From an uncultured delta proteobacterium (GTDB lineage: Bacteria > Myxococcota_A > UBA9160 > JAFDET01): a DNA stretch of 64,000 bases. Position 1 is the first letter of the stretch. Each line of letters opens with the position of its first letter. The position numbers and the translations under genes are program-made. The notes beneath the pieces are model-generated. The model saw nothing but the letters and a program-made list of their open reading frames with translations. It searched no databases and was not told the DNA's origin. This document shows positions 1 to 6,976 of this stretch, in pieces. Location: assembly GCA_947259215.1 (NCBI GenBank), contig CAMYLJ010000005.1, positions 71,482 to 135,481 on the forward strand. Reading direction: 5' to 3'.

Positions 1-37
1 AGTTCAGAAACTGCCCGCTGCGGGCAGTTTCTGAACT
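1..37. repeat. Perfect inverted repeat (18-nt arms) at left edge
   Basis: Bases 1-18 are the exact reverse complement of 20-37, with a single unpaired base at 19. The arms contain AGAAACTGC / GCAGTTTCT, a core also found in the 71-bp palindrome at 37217-37287. The repeat supplies the last residues and the TGA stop of the leftmost reading frame. It may continue beyond the window edge. A direct repeat TTCTGAAC follows at 29-36 and 38-45. Confidence 0.9.
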
Positions 38-231
38 TCTGAACCAACGTCCCCTAAGCCCTTCAGGCGCGCGAGCACGGCGTCACGTCCCGTCACGTCC
101 GAGTCGGGCGTTCCGTCCGGCCGGTAGACGGCGTCTTCGGTGAAGTACTGCTCGAGCCGGGTCCAGTCGTCGTCCGCCAGCGAGAGCTCGAAGGCTTCGG
201 CGTAGGCGCGGTAGCGATCGGCGGTGCTCAT
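4..231 (-). CDS. NTF2/SnoaL-like protein, C-terminally truncated by a palindromic element
   Basis: The 75-residue product starts like a SnoaL/NTF2-like cone-fold protein: a helical AYAEAFELSLADDDW segment followed by LEQYFTEDAVYRPDG. Such proteins bind or isomerise small hydrophobic ligands and are normally about 120-140 residues. Here the beta-sheet half is missing. The last ten or so residues (VQKLPAAGSF) are encoded by the perfect palindrome at 1-37, so the frame is probably a truncated gene rather than a natural short one. An AAGGAG ribosome site lies 8 nt before the ATG, and a TACGCT -10-like hexamer lies 21 nt before it. Whether the rest of the gene lies left of the window cannot be seen. 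Confidence 0.6.
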   Translation of the reverse strand: MSTADRYRAYAEAFELSLADDDWTRLEQYFTEDAVYRPDGTPDSDVTGRDAVLARLKGLGDVGSEVQKLPAAGSF

Positions 232-252
232 GGGGGGTCTCCTTCGCCCCGA

Positions 253-258
253 AGCGTA
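253..258 (-). promoter_or_regulatory. Putative -10 element (TACGCT)
   Basis: TACGCT on the minus strand, 21 nt before the ATG of the truncated NTF2-like gene and followed by an AAGGAG ribosome site. It matches the TANNNT pattern seen before many genes here. No clear -35 is visible. Confidence 0.35.
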
Positions 259-297
259 CGCCAGCGCGCGGTCCGCTCCCAGCCCGGCGCCGCGTGG

Positions 298-303
298 TAG
301 GCT
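298..303 (+). promoter_or_regulatory. Putative -10 element (TAGGCT)
   Basis: TAGGCT, 19 nt before the GTG of the small secreted protein, with a GGGAG ribosome site between. It is one of the recurring TANNNT hexamers. Confidence 0.35.
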
Positions 304-322
304 CGCGCGGGAGCCCGGACCC

Positions 323-652
323 GTGACGCGACTCCTTCTCGCCGTCCTGCTCGTCGGACGCTGTTGCATCCCCATCGCCCCGGGCGACGGCACCGCCTTC
401 GTGCGGGGCCGGATCGACCCGCCGGCCAGCGAGTCCGCGTGCAGCGTGCGCATCCTCCAGCGCCAGACGCGCGAGGAGATCGGCGACTTTTCCGTGGAGG
501 GAGCGTTCCAGCTGGAGGTGCCGGTGTCGAAGTGCCCGGATGCATACGTGGCCGAGGTCTTCTGCGGCGGCACCCTCGTGCGGGTGGTGGCCTTCGACTA
601 CCCGCGCGAGGCCTCGGCGGTGCGACCGCTGAACCTGGGTCCCGTGCATTAG
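323..652 (+). CDS. Small exported protein of unknown function
   Basis: The 109-residue product starts with a basic residue and a hydrophobic segment (TRLLLAVLLVGRCC) that looks like a signal peptide. A cysteine pair sits at its end, but the residues before it do not make a good lipobox. The mature part is beta-rich (TAFVRGRIDPP, FSVEGAFQLEVPV, VAEVFCGGTLVRVVAFDYP) and has further cysteines. It recalls a single Ig-like or carboxypeptidase-regulatory fold, but no family is recognised. The GTG start is chosen because the signal segment begins there, a GGGAG ribosome site precedes it, and a TAGGCT promoter-like hexamer lies just upstream. Confidence 0.6.
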   Translation: MTRLLLAVLLVGRCCIPIAPGDGTAFVRGRIDPPASESACSVRILQRQTREEIGDFSVEGAFQLEVPVSKCPDAYVAEVFCGGTLVRVVAFDYPREASAVRPLNLGPVH

Positions 653-657
653 GTGAG

Positions 658-685
658 CTCCGCTCGCCTGCGGCTCGCTGCGCGC
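658..685. repeat. Dispersed repeat, copy 1
   Basis: A 28-nt sequence beginning CTCCGCTCGCC and ending CGGCTCGCTGCGCGC, in the gap after the small secreted gene. A copy at 23774-23801 differs at one base. It can fold on itself through GCTCGC-type half sites and looks like a small intergenic repeat. Its function is unknown. Confidence 0.6.
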
Positions 686-770
686 CCGGCGGCGGTGCTC
701 GGGAGACCGCCAGGCTGTGGGGCGCCGGGCTTGCGCGATGTGCCGCTTCGGGCCTCCCGATGGCGCGTGG

Positions 771-776
771 TAGGCT
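771..776 (+). promoter_or_regulatory. Putative -10 element (TAGGCT)
   Basis: TAGGCT, 21 nt before the flavodoxin-like ATG, with a GGGAGG ribosome site between. Confidence 0.35.
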
Positions 777-797
777 GGGCTGCGGACGGGAGGTGGC

Positions 798-1382
798 ATG
801 ACCACGGTCGCGGTCGTCTACCACACGGGCAGCGGCCACACGAAGCTCATGGCGGAGGCGGTGCAGCGCGGCGCGGCCTCCGTCGACGGCGTGGAGGCGC
901 AGATCCACGCCATCCAGGGCGGCGACATCAACCTGGGCCGCTGGTCCAACGACGCGATCCTGGAAGCGCTCGATGCCGCCGACGCCATCCTCTTCGGCTG
1001 CCCCACCTACATGGGGGGCGTGTCGGCCCAGATGAAGGCGTTCCTCGACGCCACCCTGCCGCGCTGGGCCCCGCGCACCTGGGTGGACAAGCTGGCGGCG
1101 GGCTTCACCGTGTCTTCGACGCCGAGCGGCGACAAGCTGAACGCCTTGCAGGACCTGGTGGTCGCGGCCCTGCAGATGGGCATGATCTGGGTGGGGCAGG
1201 AGCAGATCCCGCTGAACGACCGCGGTCTGAACCGCCTGAGCTTCTACCTGGGCGCGGCGGGCCAGGCGCAGTACGGTGGCCCCGAGGTGGCGGTCCACGC
1301 CGAAGACCTGGCCACCGGCGAGGTCCTCGGCGAGCGCGTCGCGCGCATCGCGGCGCAGTGGGTGGCGGGTCGCGGCGCCTGA
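798..1382 (+). CDS. Flavodoxin-like NAD(P)H:quinone oxidoreductase family protein
   Basis: The 194-residue product has a flavodoxin fold. The FMN phosphate loop is YHTGSGHTKLMAEAV at residues 8-22. LFGCPTYMGGVSAQMKAFLD at about 70-90 is the second FMN-contact loop, and VSSTPSGDKLNALQ the third. This arrangement resembles the WrbA/flavodoxin_2 group, which carries out two-electron reduction of quinones or similar acceptors in the cytosol. Substrate is not predictable. The ATG has a good GGGAGG ribosome site. It is followed closely by a membrane protein gene that appears to have its own promoter. Confidence 0.85.
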   Translation: MTTVAVVYHTGSGHTKLMAEAVQRGAASVDGVEAQIHAIQGGDINLGRWSNDAILEALDAADAILFGCPTYMGGVSAQMKAFLDATLPRWAPRTWVDKLAAGFTVSSTPSGDKLNALQDLVVAALQMGMIWVGQEQIPLNDRGLNRLSFYLGAAGQAQYGGPEVAVHAEDLATGEVLGERVARIAAQWVAGRGA

Positions 1383-1397
1383 TCTCCGACCGCGGGG

Positions 1398-1403
1398 TAT
1401 CCT
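1398..1403 (+). promoter_or_regulatory. Putative -10 element of a leaderless transcript (TATCCT)
   Basis: TATCCT ends 6 nt before the GTG start of the membrane protein gene. A transcript starting at the usual distance would begin at the start codon itself. No Shine-Dalgarno sequence fits in the gap. Confidence 0.45.
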
Positions 1404-1409
1404 CCCGGC

Positions 1410-1820
1410 GTGGTGCCGGCGACTCCCGCTCCCGATCGCCCCGTCTGGATGACCGCCCTCGCGGTCTTCTGCCTGCTGGCGCTGGGCGTGAACGTCGCGC
1501 GCGACCTCTTCCTTCCCGAGACCCGCGACATGGAGGTCTGGCTCGGCTTCGAGGTCACCGGGCGCGCGGCGCACCTGAGCGCGCCGCTGCACTGGGCGAT
1601 CTTCGCGATCGGGGCCTGGGGCGCGTGGAAGGCGCGCGCGTGGCTGGTTCCCGCGGCGGCCGGCTACGTCTTCTACGTGGCGATCTCGCACCTGGTGTGG
1701 AGCGAGGTCAGCCCGCACGGGCGCGGCTGGCCGATCGGGCTGGCCCAGGCCGCCGCGATCTCGCTGGCCGGCGTGCTGCTGCTGCGCGCCCGGCCTCAGC
1801 GGGGCGGGGAGAGCTTGTAG
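1410..1820 (+). CDS. Small integral membrane protein, unknown function
   Basis: The 136-residue product has about four hydrophobic helices: VWMTALAVFCLLALGVNV, LHWAIFAIGAWGAWKA, WLVPAAAGYVFYVAISHLVW and GLAQAAAISLAGVLLLRA. A charged loop (RDLFLPETRDMEVW) separates the first two. No family is recognised. GTG is taken as the start because a TATCCT hexamer lies exactly 6 nt before it. The 3' end overlaps the convergent thioesterase gene by 25 bp. Confidence 0.6.
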   Translation: MVPATPAPDRPVWMTALAVFCLLALGVNVARDLFLPETRDMEVWLGFEVTGRAAHLSAPLHWAIFAIGAWGAWKARAWLVPAAAGYVFYVAISHLVWSEVSPHGRGWPIGLAQAAAISLAGVLLLRARPQRGGESL

Positions 1821-2239
1821 GTCACGAGCGCCACCGCGACCTCGCGTCCGTCCGGGTCGCGCACGCTCACCTCCGCCGTCGACACCTCGCGTCCCCGTCG
1901 CCGGACCCGGGCGTGGGCGACGAGGTCGAGGCCGCGCCCCGCGGAGAGGAAGTTCACGTTGAAGCCAATGGTGCTGCCGCGGGATCCGGCGGGGATGTGG
2001 GGGCTGGCCCAGAAGCAGGCGGTCGCGGCCACGTCCACCAGCGCGGCGATGGCTCCTCCGTGGACGGTGTCGCCGAGGGTGGTGAGTTCCTCGCGGAAGG
2101 GCAGCTGCACGCGGACCTCGTCCTCCCGCACCTCGAGCAGCTCGACGCCGAGGAGCCGCCCGTAGGGCGAGCGCACGATCAGCTTCTCCACCGTCGCGCT
2201 CACCGCCTGCATGCGCTCGCCCGTGTCAGGCGTCGCCAT
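1796..2239 (-). CDS. PaaI-family hot-dog thioesterase
   Basis: The 147-residue single hot-dog domain protein is of the PaaI/YdiI type. The signature is TTLGDTVHGGAIAALVDVAA at about 54-73, where HGG and the following acidic residue form the acyl-CoA thioester site. SRGSTIGFNVNFLSAGRG is the central strand with the substrate-facing residues. Such enzymes hydrolyse acyl- or aryl-acyl-CoA in the cytosol. A possible 19-codon leader frame (2285 down to 2226) lies between a TAGGAT promoter-like hexamer at 2315-2320 and this start, and overlaps the first codons of the gene. Confidence 0.85.
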   Translation of the reverse strand: MATPDTGERMQAVSATVEKLIVRSPYGRLLGVELLEVREDEVRVQLPFREELTTLGDTVHGGAIAALVDVAATACFWASPHIPAGSRGSTIGFNVNFLSAGRGLDLVAHARVRRRGREVSTAEVSVRDPDGREVAVALVTYKLSPPR

Positions 2240-2341
2240 GGAGGGCCTCGAACTCCGTGGGGAACTCCTCGCTGCGGGCGGCCATGAAGATCCTCGGGCT
2301 CGGCTGCTGGAGGAATCCTAGCCGCCCCGATCCCCGGTTTC

Positions 2342-2911
2342 CTACGGCCGTCCTCGCGACTCGCCGCGCGCCACCGCGGCGGCGATCAGGTGCGCCAGCC
2401 GCAAGGGCTCTGGCAGGTCCGACTTGCCGCGGCACGCCTGCACCAGCCGGGCGGCTTCCTCGGGCGTGGTACCCGCAGCGCCGGCGTAGAGGCCGCCCTT
2501 CAGGAGGCGAGGCTCCGGTGCGCGCGTCACCAGCTCCCGGCGCCCGTGCAGGCCCGCGCTGCGCAGCGCCTCGAGCAGCGGTTCGTCCCGGGGCTTGCGC
2601 CGGTTCACCACGATCACGGGCAGGCCGAGCCGCTCCGCCAGCAGGGGCACGTCCACCACGCCGAGGCCCGCGGCCGTGATGCCGCCGAGGAGCACGCCCT
2701 GGAGCGCGGGACGGAAGCGCAGCTCGCCGACCCAGCCGGCCAGGTACGCGGTCAGCCCGTCGCCGTCCACGGGGAAGCGGGTGATCGCGACCGCCTCCAC
2801 CAGGTCCGGCCCCTCCATCATGACGCCGACGATCGGAACGTCGGCGCTCACGCCCTTCTCGAAGGGACCGTCGTCGATGCCCAGCAGATGGGGCCGCGGC
2901 GGGACCGGCAT
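2342..2911 (-). CDS. DUF99 (UPF0215) family protein, endonuclease V-like fold
   Basis: The 189-residue product matches the DUF99 family. HLLGIDDGPFEKG sits at the N-terminus, followed by VPIVGVMMEGPDLVEAVAITRFPVDGDG, LQGVLLGGITAAGLGVVD and VIVVNRRKPRDEPL. The family shares a fold with endonuclease V, but its function is not established and it is best known from archaea. The reading frame looks complete. The ATG lies exactly 6 nt after a TAGACT hexamer with no ribosome site, so it is probably leaderless. It is divergent from the AEC transporter gene across 73 bp. Confidence 0.8.
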   Translation of the reverse strand: MPVPPRPHLLGIDDGPFEKGVSADVPIVGVMMEGPDLVEAVAITRFPVDGDGLTAYLAGWVGELRFRPALQGVLLGGITAAGLGVVDVPLLAERLGLPVIVVNRRKPRDEPLLEALRSAGLHGRRELVTRAPEPRLLKGGLYAGAAGTTPEEAARLVQACRGKSDLPEPLRLAHLIAAAVARGESRGRP

Positions 2912-2917
2912 GGCGCG

Positions 2918-2923
2918 AGTCTA
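2918..2923 (-). promoter_or_regulatory. Putative -10 element of a leaderless transcript (TAGACT)
   Basis: TAGACT on the minus strand ends 6 nt before the DUF99 ATG. There is no Shine-Dalgarno sequence between. Confidence 0.5.
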
Positions 2924-2984
2924 TCGGCTCCAAAGGACGGCGCAGCGCTGGCGCCGCTGCCGGCACGCCGGTATTCCCTCTGCC

Positions 2985-3854
2985 GTGTCGTTGGTGCTGG
3001 AAACGGTGATCCCGGTCTTCGCGATCGTGGCGCTCGGCTACTGGCTGGCCGGCCGGCGGCCGCTCGACGTGAGGACGCTGGCCGACGTGGCGCTGATGGT
3101 GACGTCTCCGGCGCTCGTCTTCTCCGTGCTGTCCCGCACCACGTTCGATCCGGGGCAGTGGGCGCTGCTGGCCGCAGGCGCCGCTTGGATCTGCGCCGTC
3201 ACCGGCCTGCTGGCCTGGCTCTACGTGCGCCGGGCCGGTCCCGGGCTGCGAGGCCTGATGCTGCCGAGCGTCTTCTGGAACGCGGGCAACATGGGGCTCC
3301 CGTGCGCGCGCCTGGCCTTCGGGGAGCCGGGACTGGAGGCGGCCATCCTGGTCATGGTCGTCGTCGCCATTCTCAACTTCAGCGTCGGGATCTGGATCGC
3401 GGCGGGGCGCGGGGGCGGAGGCGAGGTGGTGCGGCAGCCGCTGGTGTGGGCGGCGCTGGCCGGGCTGGTCGTCGCGGGGACGGGCCTCGTCCTGCCGCGC
3501 GTGGCGCGCGAGCCGGTGGACATGCTGGGCGCCATGGCGATCCCGCTGATGCTCCTCAACCTGGGGCTCCAGCTGCGCCGGCTCCAGCTCGAGGACGCGC
3601 GCCACGCCGTGGTCTGCGTCTGCATCCGGATCGGGGGCGGCGTGACGGCGGCGGTGGCCTTCGTGGCGGTCCTCGGCGTCGGCGGGGTCGAGCGGCAGGT
3701 GCTGCTGCTGGCCGGGGCCCTGCCGGCGGCGGTCATGAACGTGGTGCTGGCCCAACGCTACGACGTCAGCCCCACTCCGGTGGCCTCGGCCATCGTGCTC
3801 TCCACCTTGGCGAGCCTGGTCTCGATACCAGCTATCCTGCTGTGGGTGACCTGA
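2985..3854 (+). CDS. AEC-family (auxin efflux carrier) transporter
   Basis: The 289-residue integral membrane protein has about eight to ten predicted helices in two repeats. The first (SLVLETVIPVFAIVALGYWL) is the typical AEC start. SVFWNAGNMGLPCARLAFGE is the conserved NxGxxGLP loop. GAMAIPLMLLNLGLQL and GALPAAVMNVVLAQRYD belong to the second half. The family exports small organic anions, but the substrate here is unknown. GTG is preferred over a long upstream extension because it starts just before the first helix. The next gene follows after 19 bp. Confidence 0.85.
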   Translation: MSLVLETVIPVFAIVALGYWLAGRRPLDVRTLADVALMVTSPALVFSVLSRTTFDPGQWALLAAGAAWICAVTGLLAWLYVRRAGPGLRGLMLPSVFWNAGNMGLPCARLAFGEPGLEAAILVMVVVAILNFSVGIWIAAGRGGGGEVVRQPLVWAALAGLVVAGTGLVLPRVAREPVDMLGAMAIPLMLLNLGLQLRRLQLEDARHAVVCVCIRIGGGVTAAVAFVAVLGVGGVERQVLLLAGALPAAVMNVVLAQRYDVSPTPVASAIVLSTLASLVSIPAILLWVT

Positions 3855-3873
3855 CGTCGCCAAGGAGCCCTCG

Positions 3874-4272
3874 ATGGAACGCATCCTCGGTCCCTACCGC
3901 GGAACCCTCTACGCCATCCTGCGCGGCGCCGCGGGCCTGCTGTTCGCGTGCCACGGGGCGGCGAAGCTCTTCGGCTGGTTCGGGGGCAGCCCGATGGAGC
4001 CGCCGCTGCTCTACGTGGCCGGCGGGATCGAGCTGGTCGGCGGGTTGCTGGTGGCCGCCGGCCTCTTCACCAGCTACGCGGCCTTCCTGTGCAGCGGCAT
4101 GATGGCCGTGGCCTACTTCATGGCCCACCAGGGCCAGGGCCTGCTGCCGATCGTGAACCGCGGCGAGCTGGCCGCGATCTACGCCTGGCTCTTCCTCTTC
4201 ATCGCCGCCACCGGCTCCGGCCCCATCAGCATCGACGCCGCACGCGGCGGGTCGGGAGAGGTGCCCCGCTAG
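3874..4272 (+). CDS. DoxX family membrane protein
   Basis: The 132-residue four-helix membrane protein has the DoxX pattern: GLLFACHGAAKLFGWFGGSP at about 20-39, GGIELVGGLLVAAGLFTSYAA, and AYFMAHQGQGLLPIVNRGE. DoxX-like proteins sit in the inner membrane and are often linked to thiol homeostasis or oxidative stress. An AAGGAG ribosome site precedes the ATG. The stop codon abuts the glutathione-transferase start, so the gene probably begins the thiol/selenoprotein operon that follows. Confidence 0.85.
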   Translation: MERILGPYRGTLYAILRGAAGLLFACHGAAKLFGWFGGSPMEPPLLYVAGGIELVGGLLVAAGLFTSYAAFLCSGMMAVAYFMAHQGQGLLPIVNRGELAAIYAWLFLFIAATGSGPISIDAARGGSGEVPR

Positions 4273-4277
4273 TGGGG

Positions 4278-5246
4278 ATGCTCGTCGGCGGCACGTGGCA
4301 GGACGTCGGGTACGACACGAAGTCGTCCGGGGGCCGCTTCGTGCGCAACGAGAGCGCGTTCCGCGACCGCATCGCCGCCGACGGATCGACGGCGTTCCCG
4401 CCGGCGCTCGACCGCTACCACCTGTACGTGTCGCTCGCCTGTCCCTGGGCGCACCGCACGCTGATCTTCCGGGCCCTGAAGCGACTCGAGAAGGCGCTCC
4501 CGGTCTCGGTGGTGCACCCGCTGATGCTGGAGAACGGCTGGGAGTTCGGGGCGTACCCGGGGGCCACGGGCGATCCGCTCTTCGGCTCCGATTACCTGCA
4601 TCAGGTCTACACGCGCGCGAATCCCAACTACACCGGGCGCGTCACGGTGCCGGTGCTGTGGGACACGCGGGCCGGGACCATCGTCTGCAACGAGTCCGCC
4701 GAGATCATCCGCATGTTCAACACCGAGTTCGACGGCCTCGACGGGGTCGGGAACCCGGACCTCGACCTCTACCCCGAAGATCTGCGGGACGAGATCGACG
4801 CCCTGAACGCCCGGGTGTACGAAGCCGTGAACAACGGCGTCTACAAGTGCGGCTTCGCGACCGCCCAGGAGGCCTACGACGAGGCCTTCGAAGCCCTATT
4901 CGCCGAGCTCGACGCCCTGGAGGCCCGGCTCGAGGGGCGCCGCTGGCTCTTCGGCGAGCGTCAGACCGAGGCGGACTGGCGGCTCTTCACCACCCTGGTG
5001 CGCTTCGACCCGGTGTACGTCGGCCACTTCAAGTGCAACCTGCGGCGGATCGCGGACTACCCGAACCTGTCGCGGTACCTGAAGGACCTCTACGCAGTCC
5101 CGGGCGTGGCGGCGACGGTGGACTTCGACCACATCAAGCGCCACTACTACGCCAGTCACCGCAGCATCAACCCGACCGGCATCGTGCCCCGGGGGCCGGA
5201 GCTGGACCTCTCGGCGTCCGTCGCGGAGGGCGCGTCCCGTGGCTGA
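4278..5246 (+). CDS. Glutathionyl-hydroquinone reductase (Xi-class GST, YqjG/PcpF type)
   Basis: The 322-residue enzyme reduces glutathionyl-hydroquinones through a catalytic cysteine. LACPWAHRTLIFRALK carries that cysteine at residue 55, in the position of the CPWAH signature of Xi GSTs. IVCNESAEIIRMFN is the glutathione-binding NES segment. The helical C-terminal domain contains ALNARVYEAVNNGVYKCGFA and EADWRLFTTLVRFDPVYVGHFKCN. The length matches YqjG. GTG at 4272 is an alternative start, overlapping the DoxX stop by one base. The 3' end overlaps the selenoprotein gene by 8 bp, so the two are almost certainly co-translated. Confidence 0.9.
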   Translation: MLVGGTWQDVGYDTKSSGGRFVRNESAFRDRIAADGSTAFPPALDRYHLYVSLACPWAHRTLIFRALKRLEKALPVSVVHPLMLENGWEFGAYPGATGDPLFGSDYLHQVYTRANPNYTGRVTVPVLWDTRAGTIVCNESAEIIRMFNTEFDGLDGVGNPDLDLYPEDLRDEIDALNARVYEAVNNGVYKCGFATAQEAYDEAFEALFAELDALEARLEGRRWLFGERQTEADWRLFTTLVRFDPVYVGHFKCNLRRIADYPNLSRYLKDLYAVPGVAATVDFDHIKRHYYASHRSINPTGIVPRGPELDLSASVAEGASRG

Positions 5247-5799
5247 AGCGGCCGTCGGCAGCGCCGCCCCGGACCCGATCCTGCGCGAGGGCGCGGACGA
5301 GCGCGAGGCGCGGCTTTCGGAGCACTGGCGGGAGGCGCCGGTGGTGGCGGTCTTCCTGCGCCACTTCGGCTGACCCTACTGTCGTCGGCACCTCGTGCAG
5401 GTGCAGCGCGACCTGGAGGAGTTCGAGCAGCGCGATGCGAAGGTGGTGGCGATCGGCATGGGCACCGGCGCCGAGGCCGCGGCGATGGCCGAGCGGCTGG
5501 AGCTCGGCTTCCCGCTGCTCGGGGACCCCGGACACGAGGCCTACGACGCTTTCGGGCTCGGCCGGGACGGCTGGTACGGCCTGCTGGTGCGCCCCTTCCT
5601 GGCGCACCCGCTGCGCGCCACCCGCGACATCGCCGACGCCGACCTCAAGGCCTCGGCCAGCCCGCGCAGCGACGTCCAGCGCCTGGGCGGCGTCGCGATC
5701 GTGGACCGCGACGGCGCGCTCCGCTACCTGCGCCGCGCCGAGCGCAGTGACGACCAGCCTCCGAACGCCGAGCTCCTGGCCGCGCTGGACCGCCTCTAG
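5239..5799 (+). CDS. Selenocysteine-containing peroxiredoxin-like protein (AhpC/TSA 2, SelU/AAED1 type)
   Basis: The 186-codon gene is complete only if TGA at 5371-5373 is read as selenocysteine (residue 45). The redox motif is then FLRHFGUPYC, a UxxC version of the CxxC of PRXL2/SelU-type thioredoxin-fold proteins. Downstream segments fit the fold: VVAIGMGTGAEAAAMAERL, FPLLGDPGHEAYDAFGLGR and GGVAIVDRDGALRYLRR. Homology continues unbroken across the TGA. A hairpin with a 6-bp stem lies 15-31 nt after it. The gene overlaps the GST by 8 bp and is followed by selD, itself a selenoprotein gene. The role is probably thiol peroxidase or disulfide reduction; the substrate is unknown. Standard gene callers would split or start it late. 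Confidence 0.9.
5388..5404 (+). promoter_or_regulatory. Candidate bacterial SECIS hairpin for the Prx-like selenoprotein
   Basis: GCACCT (5388-5393) pairs with AGGTGC (5399-5404) around the loop CGTGC, inside the coding frame. The loop centre is about 22 nt after the TGA, within the range expected for SelB-dependent bacterial SECIS elements. Confidence 0.7.
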
Positions 5800-5918
5800 C
5801 CCGACGCGGCTCGCCTGGGCGTCGCGTAACGACTGCATCGATTCCCGTGCGGAGAGCAACGCGGCGCCGGTGGAAGCCGGCCCGCTCCGTCTCCGCCGTT
5901 TCGACCGAAGGAGAAGCG

Positions 5919-6962
5919 ATGGCTGAGATCCGGCTGACGGACCTCGTTCCCGCCGGCGGTTGAGCCCGCAAGCTGGGCGCGGAGGACCTGGTCCAGGTCC
6001 TGAAGGAAGTCGAGCCGTTTGCGCACTCCTGGGTGGACCCCGACGTGGGGCCGCTCGAGGACGCGGCACTCCTGCGTCCGGAATCCGGCCCGCCCCTCGT
6101 CTTCACGGTGGATTTCATCACCCCGATCGTGGACGAGCCCGAGGCCTTCGGCGCCATCGCGGCGGCCAACGCGCTCTCCGACGTCTACGCCATGGGCGGC
6201 CAGCCCCAGGTCGCTCTCGCTGTCTGTGGTGTGCCCGAGGGAAAGCTCCCGACCGAGGTCGTGGCCCGCATCTTCCGCGGCGGCCGCGACAAGGCGGCGG
6301 AGGCGGGCTGCGCCATCGTGGGCGGCCACACGGTGCTCGACCCGGAGCTGAAGTACGGCCTGTGCGTGATCGGCAGCCTGGCCCCGGGCGCGCGGCTCAC
6401 CCAGACCGGCGCGCGTCCCGGGGATCGGCTGGTGCTGACGAAGCCCATCGGTACCGGGCTCGCGGCCCAGGCGATCAAGAAGCAGCGCTTGGCGGAGGCC
6501 GACGTGGCACGCGTCGTCGAGCTGATGGCCACCCTCAATCGCGACGCCCGGGACGCCGCGCTGGCGGCCGGCGCCCGCGCGGCCACCGACATCACCGGCT
6601 TCGGCCTGCTCGGCCACCTGCATCACCTGCTCCTGGGCTGTGGGCACGCGGCGCGGATCGAGGCCGGCGCGGTGCCCCTGCTGCCGTTCGCGCGCGCGCT
6701 GGCGGAAGCGGGGCTCGTGCCCGGGGGCAGCCGGCGGAACCTGGACTACGTGACCCCCCATGCGGAGTTCGCCTCCGGGCTGGGCGAGGTGGGGCGCCTG
6801 CTGCTGGCCGACGCCCAGACGTCTGGAGGGCTCCTGCTGGCGGTTCCGCCGCAGAACGAGGCCCGGCTCGTGGAAGAGCTCGCCTCCCGCGGGGCACCGG
6901 CGCGGGCCGTGATCGGCGAGATCCTCGAAGGCGAAGCAGGTAGACTCTTCGTCCGGGAGTGA
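5919..6962 (+). CDS. selD: Selenide, water dikinase SelD, itself a selenoprotein
   Basis: SelD makes selenophosphate from selenide and ATP, the selenium donor for selenocysteine synthesis. The 347-codon gene starts at an ATG with an AAGGAG site and has TGA at codon 15. It reads PAGGUARKLG, where the catalytic Cys is replaced by Sec and Lys18 is the conserved catalytic lysine. The glycine-rich ATP-binding segments follow: VDFITPIVDEPEAFGAIAAA, VYAMGGQP, GCAIVGGHTV and ATDITGFGLLGHL. An 8-bp hairpin follows the TGA. The neighbour upstream is another selenoprotein gene. Synthesis of this SelD needs existing selenophosphate, giving positive autodependence. Confidence 0.96.
5983..6001 (+). promoter_or_regulatory. 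Candidate bacterial SECIS hairpin for selD
   Basis: AGGACCTG (5983-5990) pairs with CAGGTCCT (5994-6001), leaving loop GTC, or a larger loop with GGTC if the top pairs open. The centre is 29 nt after the Sec TGA at 5961-5963. The GGTC-containing apex recalls the GGUCU loop of the E. coli fdhF element. Confidence 0.7.
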
Positions 6963-6976
6963 GGGAGAGGAAGACC

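Noticed and set aside
653-2287. Long plus-strand frame across the flavodoxin and thioesterase genes
   Set aside because: Arg/Gly-rich composition with no motif; the flavodoxin, membrane protein and thioesterase genes explain the region.
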